The notes beneath the pieces are model-generated. The model was not told the origin of the DNA and did not search any database. It worked only from the letters and a program-made list of their open reading frames with translations. A stretch of 6,113 nucleotides of DNA from an uncultured Bacillota bacterium (GTDB lineage Bacteria; Bacillota; Clostridia; Peptostreptococcales; Anaerovoracaceae). Location of the stretch: assembly GCA_949287115.1 (NCBI GenBank), contig CASEFF010000193.1, positions 1-6,113 of the forward strand, written 5' to 3'. Below, piece by piece: positions 1 through 5,752 of this stretch; the stretch's first letter is position 1; the number at the start of each line of letters is the position of its first letter. The translations under genes and the position numbers were made by a program.

Positions 1-73
1 CCGGCATATTGATGGGACATATGAAATGATGCGGCGAAACGCAATCGCAATCTGCCCTGCGCGCTGCGCCCGG

Positions 74-113
74 TTTGCAGTCGGACCGTGATTTCACGTC
101 AGGCAACTGCAAA
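74..113. repeat. Inverted-repeat element, copy 1
   Basis: Arms TTTGCAGT (74-81) and ACTGCAAA (106-113) are perfect reverse complements around a 24-nt loop. The loop contains its own small palindrome, CGTGA-TT-TCACG (87-98). The right side, CAGGCAACTGCAAAA (100-114), recurs exactly in copy 2 at 248-262. No U-tract follows that would make it a clear intrinsic terminator on the + strand. Its identity (REP/MITE-like unit or decayed element end) is unknown. Confidence 0.55.
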
Positions 114-220
114 AATCAATGGGTTCAGGGATACTCGACCTTTTTTGTAAAGGGCTCGGAGCAGCTTTTTGCAGGCTTTAATGGGCACGTCGGAGGCGTC
201 GACGCAGTAAACGTTGAAAA

Positions 221-262
221 TTTTGCAGTCCCAAGGCGGATATCAGGCAGGCAACTGCAAAA
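221..262. repeat. Inverted-repeat element, copy 2
   Basis: Arms TTTTGCAGT (221-229) and ACTGCAAAA (254-262) are perfect reverse complements around a loop of exactly 24 nt, the same loop length as copy 1. The right half repeats 15 bases of copy 1 at a distance of 148 bp, while the left part of the loop differs. The same arms and spacing with divergent loop sequence suggest a structure under selection or a dispersed repeat rather than a simple duplication. Confidence 0.55.
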
Positions 263-298
263 CGGGGGCTGTTTCGAAGCGTGGAAATACAAAACGGG

Positions 299-319
299 AG
301 CAGACCATTAAGTTCTGCT
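299..319. promoter_or_regulatory. Inverted repeat just upstream of the transporter promoter
   Basis: AGCAGA (299-304) and TCTGCT (314-319) form a perfect 6-bp inverted repeat with a 9-nt AT-rich centre. It ends 5 bp before the -35 box. The position and two-fold symmetry fit a binding site for a dimeric regulator, possibly an activator because it lies upstream of -35. No regulator gene is visible in the window, so this is only a candidate. Confidence 0.25.
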
Positions 320-324
320 GCGCC

Positions 325-353
325 TTGACTTTCACATGCGGTTTTTATAGAAT
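325..353 (+). promoter_or_regulatory. Sigma-A promoter of the MFS transporter gene
   Basis: TTGACT (325-330) and TAGAAT (348-353) each match the consensus at five of six positions and are separated by the ideal 17 bp. Transcription would start near 360, giving a leader of about 110 nt before the transporter start codon. The terminator-like hairpin lies inside that leader. Confidence 0.7.
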
Positions 354-373
354 ATTAGAGTCATCGGAGGCAA

Positions 374-391
374 GTGATTCGAAGGAAATGA
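374..391 (+). CDS. Possible five-codon leader peptide (fMet-Ile-Arg-Arg-Lys)
   Basis: A GTG codon at 374 opens a five-codon frame ending in TGA at 389-391, four bases before the terminator-like hairpin. GGAGG (366-370) lies upstream, but only 3 nt separate it from the GTG, which is short for efficient initiation. The peptide ends Arg-Arg-Lys, resembling the basic +X(+) motif at which macrolide-bound ribosomes are known to stall. A ribosome stalled there would cover the base of the hairpin. So short a frame can easily arise by chance, so this is a hypothesis. An alternative start at ATG 388 or 391 would read through the hairpin and overlap the transporter gene out of frame. Confidence 0.2.
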   Translation: MIRRK

Positions 392-394
392 TGA

Positions 395-445
395 GCCGGA
401 TAAGATGGCAGGTGAGATTCCTGTTGTTTTATCCGGCCTTTTGTT
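395..445 (+). terminator. Leader terminator/attenuator upstream of the transporter
   Basis: GCCGGATAA (395-403) pairs perfectly with TTATCCGGC (429-437). Pairing continues inward through several G-U pairs to 412/420, giving an 18-bp stem with a 7-nt loop (413-419). CTTTTGTT (438-445) follows as a moderate U-tract. It lies downstream of the promoter at 325-353 and upstream of the transporter ribosome binding site, so it should terminate most transcripts unless something prevents its folding. Such conditional terminators are known upstream of Firmicute antibiotic-efflux and ribosome-protection genes. No strong antiterminator partner is apparent; leader translation is one possible switch. Confidence 0.6.
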
Positions 446-469
446 ACAGGCAGGGAGTGGAGAAAGGGT

Positions 470-1675
470 ATGGAAGGAAAAGGACAGAAATATCTGGGCA
501 GCAGGGGGCTCATCGTACTGATAGCCGTCATGAACATGATCGTGCCGCTGTCGCTGGACATGTATCTGCCGGCGGTGCCGCACATGACGCAGGTGTTCGA
601 CACCAGCGAATCGGTCATAAACGTGACGCTGGTGGGATTCTTCTTTTTCATGGCGGTGGGCATACTGATATTCGGACCGCTGAGCGATAAGTACGGCAGA
701 AAACCGATGCTGATGGCGGGGACGTGCATGTACATGATGTTCAGCGCCGCCTGCGCATTGGCGCCGGGAGTCGAATTCCTGATAGGAGCCCGCATACTTC
801 AGGCGCTGGGAGCAGGATGCATGATCGCCGTTTCCACTGCGCTGATAAAGGACTGCTTCGAGGAAAAGACGAGGGACGTGGTGCTCGCGGTCGTGCAGGC
901 CATGGCCGTCATCGCGCCTATGGTGGCGCCCATAGTCGGAGCGTGGATAGTGACGCTGTCGGGTTGGCGTGCCACCTTCTGGGTGCTGGCCGCCATGGCG
1001 CTGCTTTGCATCGCTGCTGTGGCGCTGCTTCAGGAGACGCTGCCGGAAAGCGAGCGGAACGGCGGTTCCGTTGCGGGCAGCCTGAAGGGGCTGTACAATG
1101 TGGCGAAGAACAGCGGCTTTTCGATGTTCCTGCTGACGGTGGGCGTGCTGTCTGCGCCGTACATGGCATATATCTCGGTGTGTTCCTACATTTATATAGA
1201 CTTCTTTTCCCTGTCGGAAACGGCATACAGTTACTATTTCGCCATCAATTCGGCGGCATCCGTACTGGGGCCGCTGCTCTATCTCAAACTGGTGAGCCGT
1301 ATGGGAGGCAGGCGGTTCATGAACGTCGCGGTGGGGCTTTCCCTTGCCTGTGGGCTGATGCTTGTGTTCTTCGGCAGCGTGGCGCCGGTGGTATTTCTGC
1401 TCTGCTTCCTGCCGTTTACCATAGTGGAAAGCGCCGTGCGTCCCTTCAGTACAGCAATACTGCTTAACCAGCAGGATCGCGACATCGGCTCGGCCTCCGC
1501 TCTGATAAACTTCACCCATACGGTGCTGGGCAGCCTGGGGATGGTTCTGGGGACGGCCGGCTGGAGCAGTTTCATCGCAGGGCTTGGAACGATACTGGCA
1601 GGAGGAGCGGTGCTGGCGCTGGCAGGCTGGCTCGTGCTGCTGAAGTCGAACATAAAGGTGGAAGGCATAAGGTGA
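470..1675 (+). CDS. MFS drug-efflux transporter, Bcr/CflA type (DHA1)
   Basis: This 401-residue protein is a full-length, 12-helix major facilitator of the proton-driven multidrug (DHA1) branch, acting in the cytoplasmic membrane. Family marks are LDMYLP in helix 1 (residues 29-34), the loop 2-3 motif A GPLSDKYGRKP (69-79), the helix 4 motif RILQALGAG (108-116), and the PIVGAWI...GWRATF stretch of helices 5-6 (154-170) typical of Bcr/CflA members. The hydrophilic central loop falls near residues 190-215. The start is supported by GGAG at 459-462, 7 nt upstream. It has its own promoter and a terminator-like leader, so it is probably regulated apart from the leu operon. Bcr/CflA relatives export bicyclomycin, chloramphenicol, sulfonamides or cysteine; the substrate here cannot be read from sequence. 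A metabolite exporter role is possible given its neighbours, but unsupported. Confidence 0.9.
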   Translation: MEGKGQKYLGSRGLIVLIAVMNMIVPLSLDMYLPAVPHMTQVFDTSESVINVTLVGFFFFMAVGILIFGPLSDKYGRKPMLMAGTCMYMMFSAACALAPGVEFLIGARILQALGAGCMIAVSTALIKDCFEEKTRDVVLAVVQAMAVIAPMVAPIVGAWIVTLSGWRATFWVLAAMALLCIAAVALLQETLPESERNGGSVAGSLKGLYNVAKNSGFSMFLLTVGVLSAPYMAYISVCSYIYIDFFSLSETAYSYYFAINSAASVLGPLLYLKLVSRMGGRRFMNVAVGLSLACGLMLVFFGSVAPVVFLLCFLPFTIVESAVRPFSTAILLNQQDRDIGSASALINFTHTVLGSLGMVLGTAGWSSFIAGLGTILAGGAVLALAGWLVLLKSNIKVEGIR

Positions 1676-1707
1676 ACAGGCCGCCCGCGGCTTCGCGAAA
1701 TTTTGTA

Positions 1708-1736
1708 TTGACAAACCGTGAGACGTCCAGTATATT
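1708..1736 (+). promoter_or_regulatory. Sigma-A promoter of the leucine operon
   Basis: TTGACA (1708-1713) matches the -35 consensus perfectly. TATATT (1731-1736) is a five-of-six -10 box at the ideal 17-bp spacing. The predicted start, near 1743, coincides with the 5' edge of the T-box Stem I (ACATAC at 1741-1746 can pair with GTATGT at 1869-1874). A strong constitutive promoter fits an operon controlled by attenuation rather than initiation. Confidence 0.85.
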
Positions 1737-1740
1737 AGTA

Positions 1741-2035
1741 ACATACATGTAAATACAGACGTGATGAACGGAATAAGTCTGATTGAAGTATCACAGCGAG
1801 CAGTCGGTCGGTGCGAGACTGCATACGGAGTCGGATGTCTCGCCCGGGAGCGTCGAACTTTTGAGGGGGTATGTGATTTCCCGTGATGTGCGGCGGCGCG
1901 CGACGTCAGCAGCGTGAAAAACGCAGAAAGCGCAGCGGACATCGGAAGGACGGCTGATGCCGAAACAGCATACCAATAAGAGTGGTACCGCGGAAGCATA
2001 CGCCTTCGTCTCTTGCTTGAGATGGAGGCTTTTTT
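1741..2035 (+). ncRNA. Leucine-specific T-box leader riboswitch
   Basis: This leader senses uncharged tRNA-Leu. The AGTA box lies at 1787-1790. The apical Stem I hairpin GCAGTC/GACTGC (1800-1805/1817-1822) encloses the loop GGTCGGTGCGA, the usual tRNA-elbow contact. The best specifier is CTC at 1839-1841, followed by a GGAGC-type sequence; CTT at 1858-1860 is a second candidate, and both code for leucine. Small stems follow at 1912-1924 and at 1951-1962 (CGGC-TGAT-GCCG, likely Stem III). The T-box core occupies 1978-1993 with bulge TGGT (1983-1986), which pairs with a tRNA end ACCA, the discriminator A expected of tRNA-Leu. AAGAG (1978-1982) with CTCTT (2010-2014) closes the antiterminator, and GAAG/CTTC (1993-1996/2004-2007) forms its upper helix. 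This excludes the terminator at 2002-2035. Uncharged tRNA should therefore allow readthrough into leuA. Confidence 0.93.
2002..2035 (+). terminator. T-box-controlled intrinsic terminator
   Basis: GCCTTCGTCTC (2002-2012) pairs along its whole length with GAGATGGAGGC (2019-2029), including two G-U pairs, around the 6-nt loop TTGCTT. Six T residues follow (2030-2035). Its 5' arm overlaps the 3' half of the antiterminator, so only one of the two structures can form. Confidence 0.92.
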
Positions 2036-2069
2036 GATGGGTGAATAAGGGAGAAAGGAAGCGAATAAC

Positions 2070-3770
2070 ATGAAAAACCACGATAAATACAAGGTAGGGT
2101 ATTTTCCGCCTGACGAGCCCTGCTATGAATGGGTGAAGAAGGATCACATCGAGAAGGCGCCTATATGGTGCAGCGTCGACCTCAGGGACGGCAATCAGGC
2201 GCTCATCGTGCCGATGAGCCTCAGCGAGAAGGTGGAGTTCTACAAATTCCTGCTCAAGATAGGTTTCAAGCAGATAGAGGTGGGATTCCCGGCGGCTTCA
2301 AAGACAGAATATCAGTTCCTCAGGAAGCTGGTGGACGAGGATCTCATACCCGACGATGTGACGATACAGGTACTTACTCAGTCGAGAAAGCATATAATAA
2401 AGAAGACCTTCGAGTCGCTGGCCGGCATGAAGAGAGCCATCGTGCATCTTTACAATTCGACGTCGCTGGCCCAGAGGGAGCAGGTCTTCAAAAAGAGCAG
2501 AGAAGAGATCATAAAGATAGCAACCGACGGAGCGACGCTGATGAAGGAGTATGCGGCGAAACATCCGGAGACGGACTTCACCTTCGAGTATTCGCCGGAG
2601 AGCTTCACGGGCACCGAGGTGGATTTTGCGGTCGAGATCTGCAACGCAGTCATAGATATATGGGAGCCGACGCCTGACAACAAGGTGATCATAAACCTGC
2701 CGGTAACGGTGGAAATGTCCATGCCGCACGTTTACGCATCCCAGATAGAGTACATGTGCAAGAAACTCCACAACAGGGAGAACGTCATAGTTTCCATACA
2801 TCCTCATAACGACAGGGGCACGGCCGTGGCCGATGCCGAGCTGGGACTGCTGGCCGGAGGCGACAGGATAGAGGGTACCCTCTTCGGCAACGGCGAGAGG
2901 ACGGGAAACGTGGACATCGTCACGCTGGCAATGAACATGTTCTGTCATGGAGTGGATCCGGGCCTCGATTTTTCCAATATGCCGGAAGTGGTGGAGACGT
3001 ACGAGAAATACACCGATATGGAAGTGCCGCCTAGACAGCCGTACGGCGGAAAGCTGGTATTCGCGGCGTTCTCGGGATCTCATCAGGACGCCATAGCAAA
3101 GGGCATGAAGTGGCATAAGGACAAGGATCTCAAGACCTGGTCCGTACCTTATCTGCCTCTCGACCCGCACGATGTGGGCAGGGAGTATGAAGCGGACGTC
3201 ATCAGGATAAACAGCCAGTCAGGAAAGGGCGGTGTGGCGTACATACTGGAGCAGAACTTCGGATACGCGATACCGCAGCAGATGAGAGAAGAGCTGGGAT
3301 ATATGGTGAAGGACATATCGGATCAGGAGCACAAGGAGCTGACTCCTGTGGAGGTATATCAGGCATTTGCAAGAGAGTATGTCAACGTGTTCGATCCTAT
3401 AGACATCACCGACGCGGTGTTCAGGAAGGCCTCCGACTTCAAGTCCAACGACGGCATGATAGCCGATATAAAGGTGAGGATAGCGGGCAAGGTCTATCAG
3501 TTCGAAGCGGTCGGCAACGGTCGCCTCGACGCCATAAGCAACGCCCTCAAGATGTCGCCGTACACGTTCGACTACAAGTTCGTGACGTATTCGGAGCACG
3601 CGCTGTCATCGGAATCCAGTTCGAAAGCGGCGGCGTACGTTTGCATAGAGGATACGGATGGCAACGAGTTCTGGGGCGTAGGTACCCACGAGGACATCAT
3701 TCTGGCGTCGGTCAACGCGCTGGTGAGCGCCCTCAACAGGCAGAACAGGAAGGATCACTTCGTCGAATAG
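2070..3770 (+). CDS. leuA: 2-isopropylmalate synthase (long LeuA type)
   Basis: It catalyses the first committed step of leucine synthesis: acetyl-CoA plus 2-ketoisovalerate to 2-isopropylmalate, in the cytoplasm. The 566-residue length and opening sequence fit the longer LeuA class shared with actinobacteria and yeast, not the ~510-residue E. coli class. The TIM-barrel catalytic domain starts near residue 30 with SVDLRDGNQ; R39 and D40 are the catalytic arginine and a metal ligand. HPHND supplies H244 and H246, and GNGERTGN supplies N280. These spacings match the D81/H285/H287/N321 metal site of the Mycobacterium tuberculosis enzyme. The C-terminal regulatory domain (about 430-560) contains GNGRLDA at 482-488, characteristic of the leucine-binding fold, so feedback inhibition by leucine is expected. 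The start is supported by AAAGGAAG at 2054-2061. It is the first gene after the T-box. Confidence 0.97.
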   Translation: MKNHDKYKVGYFPPDEPCYEWVKKDHIEKAPIWCSVDLRDGNQALIVPMSLSEKVEFYKFLLKIGFKQIEVGFPAASKTEYQFLRKLVDEDLIPDDVTIQVLTQSRKHIIKKTFESLAGMKRAIVHLYNSTSLAQREQVFKKSREEIIKIATDGATLMKEYAAKHPETDFTFEYSPESFTGTEVDFAVEICNAVIDIWEPTPDNKVIINLPVTVEMSMPHVYASQIEYMCKKLHNRENVIVSIHPHNDRGTAVADAELGLLAGGDRIEGTLFGNGERTGNVDIVTLAMNMFCHGVDPGLDFSNMPEVVETYEKYTDMEVPPRQPYGGKLVFAAFSGSHQDAIAKGMKWHKDKDLKTWSVPYLPLDPHDVGREYEADVIRINSQSGKGGVAYILEQNFGYAIPQQMREELGYMVKDISDQEHKELTPVEVYQAFAREYVNVFDPIDITDAVFRKASDFKSNDGMIADIKVRIAGKVYQFEAVGNGRLDAISNALKMSPYTFDYKFVTYSEHALSSESSSKAAAYVCIEDTDGNEFWGVGTHEDIILASVNALVSALNRQNRKDHFVE

Positions 3771-3896
3771 GCGGAGCACCGGATGCCGCAGATGACAGAT
3801 TGCCGGACGAAAACATGGGCGCCGGCAGACATACAGAAGATACTGATAAAGACGCGTGGGTACATCACCGCGTCATAACATAAGGAGGAATTTGAG
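3771..3896 (+). other. Structured leuA-leuC intercistronic gap
   Basis: This 126-nt gap contains no supported gene. It holds two inverted repeats: TGCCGG/CCGGCA (3801-3806/3822-3827, 15-nt loop) and GACGCG/CGCGTC (3851-3856/3869-3874, 12-nt loop, possibly extended across a bulged C). Neither is followed by a T-run, so these are not intrinsic terminators. The second ends 7 nt before the strong leuC ribosome binding site AAGGAGG (3882-3888) and might influence message processing or leuC translation. Confidence 0.5.
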
Positions 3897-5159
3897 ATGG
3901 GAATGACAATGACCCAGAAGATACTGGCGGCTCATGCGGGGCTGGACAGCGTGGTCGCAGGACAGCTCATAATGGCTGATCTCGACATGGTGCTGGGAAA
4001 CGACATCACGACGCCTGTTGCCGTCAACGAGTTTGAAAAGGCCGGATTCGACGGGATATTCGACAGGGAGAAGATATCCCTCGTCATGGACCACTTCACG
4101 CCTAACAAGGATATAAAGGCGGCGGAGCAGTGTATGCAGTGCAGGACCTTTGCGAAGAGGTTCGACGTGAAGAACTTTTTCGACGTAGGCAGGATGGGAA
4201 TAGAACACGCGCTGCTGCCGGAGCAGGGACTCGTAAAGGCGGGGGATTGCATCATCGGTGCTGACTCCCATACGTGCACATACGGAGCACTGGGCGCTTT
4301 TTCCACGGGAGTGGGGAGCACGGATATGGCGGCCGGAATGGCCACCGGAAAGGCGTGGTTCAAGGTGCCCGAGGCCATAAGGTTCAACCTGACTGGAAGC
4401 CTCGGAGAAAACGTCACCGGTAAGGACGTCATACTCCATATAATAGGAAAGATCGGCGTTGACGGCGCTCTTTACAAGTCGATGGAGTTTGCGGGGGACG
4501 GAGTTGCGAGCCTTTCCATGGACGACAGGCTGTGCATAGCAAACATGGCCATAGAGGCCGGTGCGAAGAACGGCATATTCCCTGTTGACGAGGTTACCGA
4601 AGAGTATATGAAAGGCAGGGTGCAGGGACAGTGGAAGGCCTATGCTCCCGACGACGATGCGGAGTATGTCGCCACCTATGACATAGATCTTTCGGCGCTG
4701 AGACCGACAGTGTCCTTTCCGCATCTTCCGGAAAACACGAAGACCATAGACGAAGTGGGCGATGTTGAGATACAGCAGGTGGTAATAGGCTCATGCACCA
4801 ACGGAAGGCTCGAGGACATGGCCATCGCGGCAAGGATACTCGAAGGCAAAAAGGTGCACGACGGCGTGAGAGCCATAATAATACCGGCGACACAGCAGGT
4901 CTACAAGGACTGCATAAAGAACGGCTACATCGACACCTTCATAGATGCCGGCTGCGTCGTATCGACGCCTACATGCGGACCGTGTCTGGGCGGACACATG
5001 GGCATACTGGCGGAAGGCGAGCGCTGCGTGGCCACCACCAACAGGAACTTCGTCGGCAGGATGGGACATGTAAAGTCCGAGGTGTATCTGGCAAGCCCGG
5101 CTGTAGCTGCGGCGTCGGCAGTCACCGGCAGGATAAGCGGACCGGATGAAGTGAAGTAA
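3897..5159 (+). CDS. leuC: 3-isopropylmalate dehydratase large subunit
   Basis: It is the iron-sulfur subunit of isopropylmalate isomerase, converting 2-isopropylmalate to 3-isopropylmalate together with LeuD. The 420-residue length fits the shorter LeuC class (LeuC type 2, homoaconitase-like) found in archaea and clostridia rather than the ~465-residue enterobacterial class. The [4Fe-4S] ligands are visible: C300 in GSCTNGR, and C360 and C363 in TCGPCLGG. The aconitase-family stretch [20 protein letters not shown] begins at residue 121. The start ATG at 3897 lies 8 nt after a perfect AAGGAGG. An in-frame ATG at residue 3 is less well placed. leuD begins 11 nt after the stop, implying co-translation. 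Homoaconitase or dimethylmalate dehydratase relatives look similar, but the leu operon context makes LeuC the clear choice. Confidence 0.96.
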   Translation: MGMTMTQKILAAHAGLDSVVAGQLIMADLDMVLGNDITTPVAVNEFEKAGFDGIFDREKISLVMDHFTPNKDIKAAEQCMQCRTFAKRFDVKNFFDVGRMGIEHALLPEQGLVKAGDCIIGADSHTCTYGALGAFSTGVGSTDMAAGMATGKAWFKVPEAIRFNLTGSLGENVTGKDVILHIIGKIGVDGALYKSMEFAGDGVASLSMDDRLCIANMAIEAGAKNGIFPVDEVTEEYMKGRVQGQWKAYAPDDDAEYVATYDIDLSALRPTVSFPHLPENTKTIDEVGDVEIQQVVIGSCTNGRLEDMAIAARILEGKKVHDGVRAIIIPATQQVYKDCIKNGYIDTFIDAGCVVSTPTCGPCLGGHMGILAEGERCVATTNRNFVGRMGHVKSEVYLASPAVAAASAVTGRISGPDEVK

Positions 5160-5170
5160 AGGAGGAAAAG

Positions 5171-5656
5171 ATGAAAGCACAGGGGATCGTACATAAATAC
5201 GGAGACAACGTCGATACGGACGTCATAATCCCGGCAAGGTATCTGAATACCGCGGATCACGGAGAGCTGGCGGCTCACTGCATGGAAGACATAGATGCCG
5301 GTTTCGTGAACAACGTGAAGCAGGGAGATATAATGGTAGGCGGCGACAATTTCGGATGCGGCTCGTCTAGGGAGCATGCTCCGATAGCCATAAAGGCTAG
5401 CGGCATAGACTGCGTCATAGCGAAGACGTTCGCCAGGATATTCTACAGGAATTCCATAAACATCGGGCTGCCGATACTGGAATGTCCCGAGGCGAGCGAA
5501 AGGATAGAAAACGGCGACAGGGTGTCGGTGGATTTCGATACGGGCCTCATCACCAACGAGACGAAGGGCGAGACGTATCAGGCGCTGCCGTTTCCGGATT
5601 TCATAAAGGATATCATGGCAAAGGGCGGACTCATGAACAGCCTGACGGGCAAATAA
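5171..5656 (+). CDS. leuD: 3-isopropylmalate dehydratase small subunit
   Basis: It is the small swivel-domain subunit that completes the LeuC active site. At 161 residues it matches the short LeuD type 2 that partners the 420-residue LeuC, so the two subunits are a consistent pair. Visible marks are [14 protein letters not shown] (residues 12-25), shared by aconitase swivel domains, and the substrate-binding loop [15 protein letters not shown] (57-71). It starts 11 nt after the leuC stop with AAAGGAGG overlapping the end of leuC, which suggests translational coupling and equal expression of the subunits. No irregularities were seen. Confidence 0.96.
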   Translation: MKAQGIVHKYGDNVDTDVIIPARYLNTADHGELAAHCMEDIDAGFVNNVKQGDIMVGGDNFGCGSSREHAPIAIKASGIDCVIAKTFARIFYRNSINIGLPILECPEASERIENGDRVSVDFDTGLITNETKGETYQALPFPDFIKDIMAKGGLMNSLTGK

Positions 5657-5678
5657 AAACGTGATGTGTATAACGGGT

Positions 5679-5726
5679 CGCGGGACCTTGCGGCCGGTCG
5701 TATGACCGGATCGTAAAGAGCCCGCG
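5679..5726 (+). other. Nested hairpin in the leuD-leuB gap
   Basis: CGCGGG (5679-5684) pairs with CCCGCG (5721-5726). Inside it, CCGGTC (5694-5699) pairs perfectly with GACCGG (5704-5709) around a GTAT tetraloop. No T-run follows, only CTTTGG, so a working intrinsic terminator is unlikely. The gap between leuD and leuB is 96 nt and holds no gene. The structure ends 12 nt before the leuB ribosome binding site and may stabilise or process the mRNA, or tune LeuB translation. Confidence 0.5.
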
Positions 5727-5752
5727 GCTTTGGACTGTAAGGAGGAAAGGAT

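Larger units (their letters stand above)
1..298. other. Gene-poor left end carrying a paired repeat element
   Basis: I see no reading frame here with a ribosome binding site and a recognisable product. The first 29 bases could be the last codons of an upstream + strand gene (frame starting at position 3, ending in TGA at 27-29), but seven residues are too few to judge. The main content is the two hairpin elements listed separately, plus a 47-codon minus-strand open frame (102-242) that has no ATG and lies between two stops inside the repeats. The overlapping + strand frame 75-311 begins inside a hairpin arm and has no ribosome binding site. The region looks like a non-coding or decayed repeat unit. 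Confidence 0.5.

Noticed and set aside
1..29. A possible C-terminus of an upstream + strand gene ending in TGA at 27-29.
   Set aside because: Only eight codons are visible, with no family signal; any frame could end this way by chance.
214..690. A + strand frame crossing the promoter, the attenuator and the start of the transporter.
   Set aside because: It has no ribosome binding site at its first ATG, spans the promoter and shifts into a shadow frame of the transporter gene. Internal ATGs at 388 and 391 are considered only as alternative leader starts.
1686..1704. A possible terminator after the transporter gene (CGCG-GCTT-CGCG followed by AAATTTT).
   Set aside because: The stem is only 4 bp and the T-run is short and separated by three A residues. 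It is too weak to call, so transporter transcripts may continue into the leu leader.
332..2092. A very long minus-strand open frame (about 586 codons) opposite the transporter and T-box.
   Set aside because: Its product is rich in His, Arg and Gln, with no recognisable domain. It lies antisense to a clear MFS gene and covers a structured RNA leader. This is a by-product of codon bias in a GC-rich gene.
3851..3874. The GACGCG/CGCGTC inverted repeat as a terminator of leuA.
   Set aside because: The following bases, ATAACATAAGGAGG, contain no T-run and lead directly into the leuC ribosome binding site.
3641..3883. A small + strand frame covering the end of leuA and the leuA-leuC gap.
   Set aside because: It starts inside leuA out of frame, has no ribosome binding site, and its product is a low-complexity charged sequence typical of a shadow frame.
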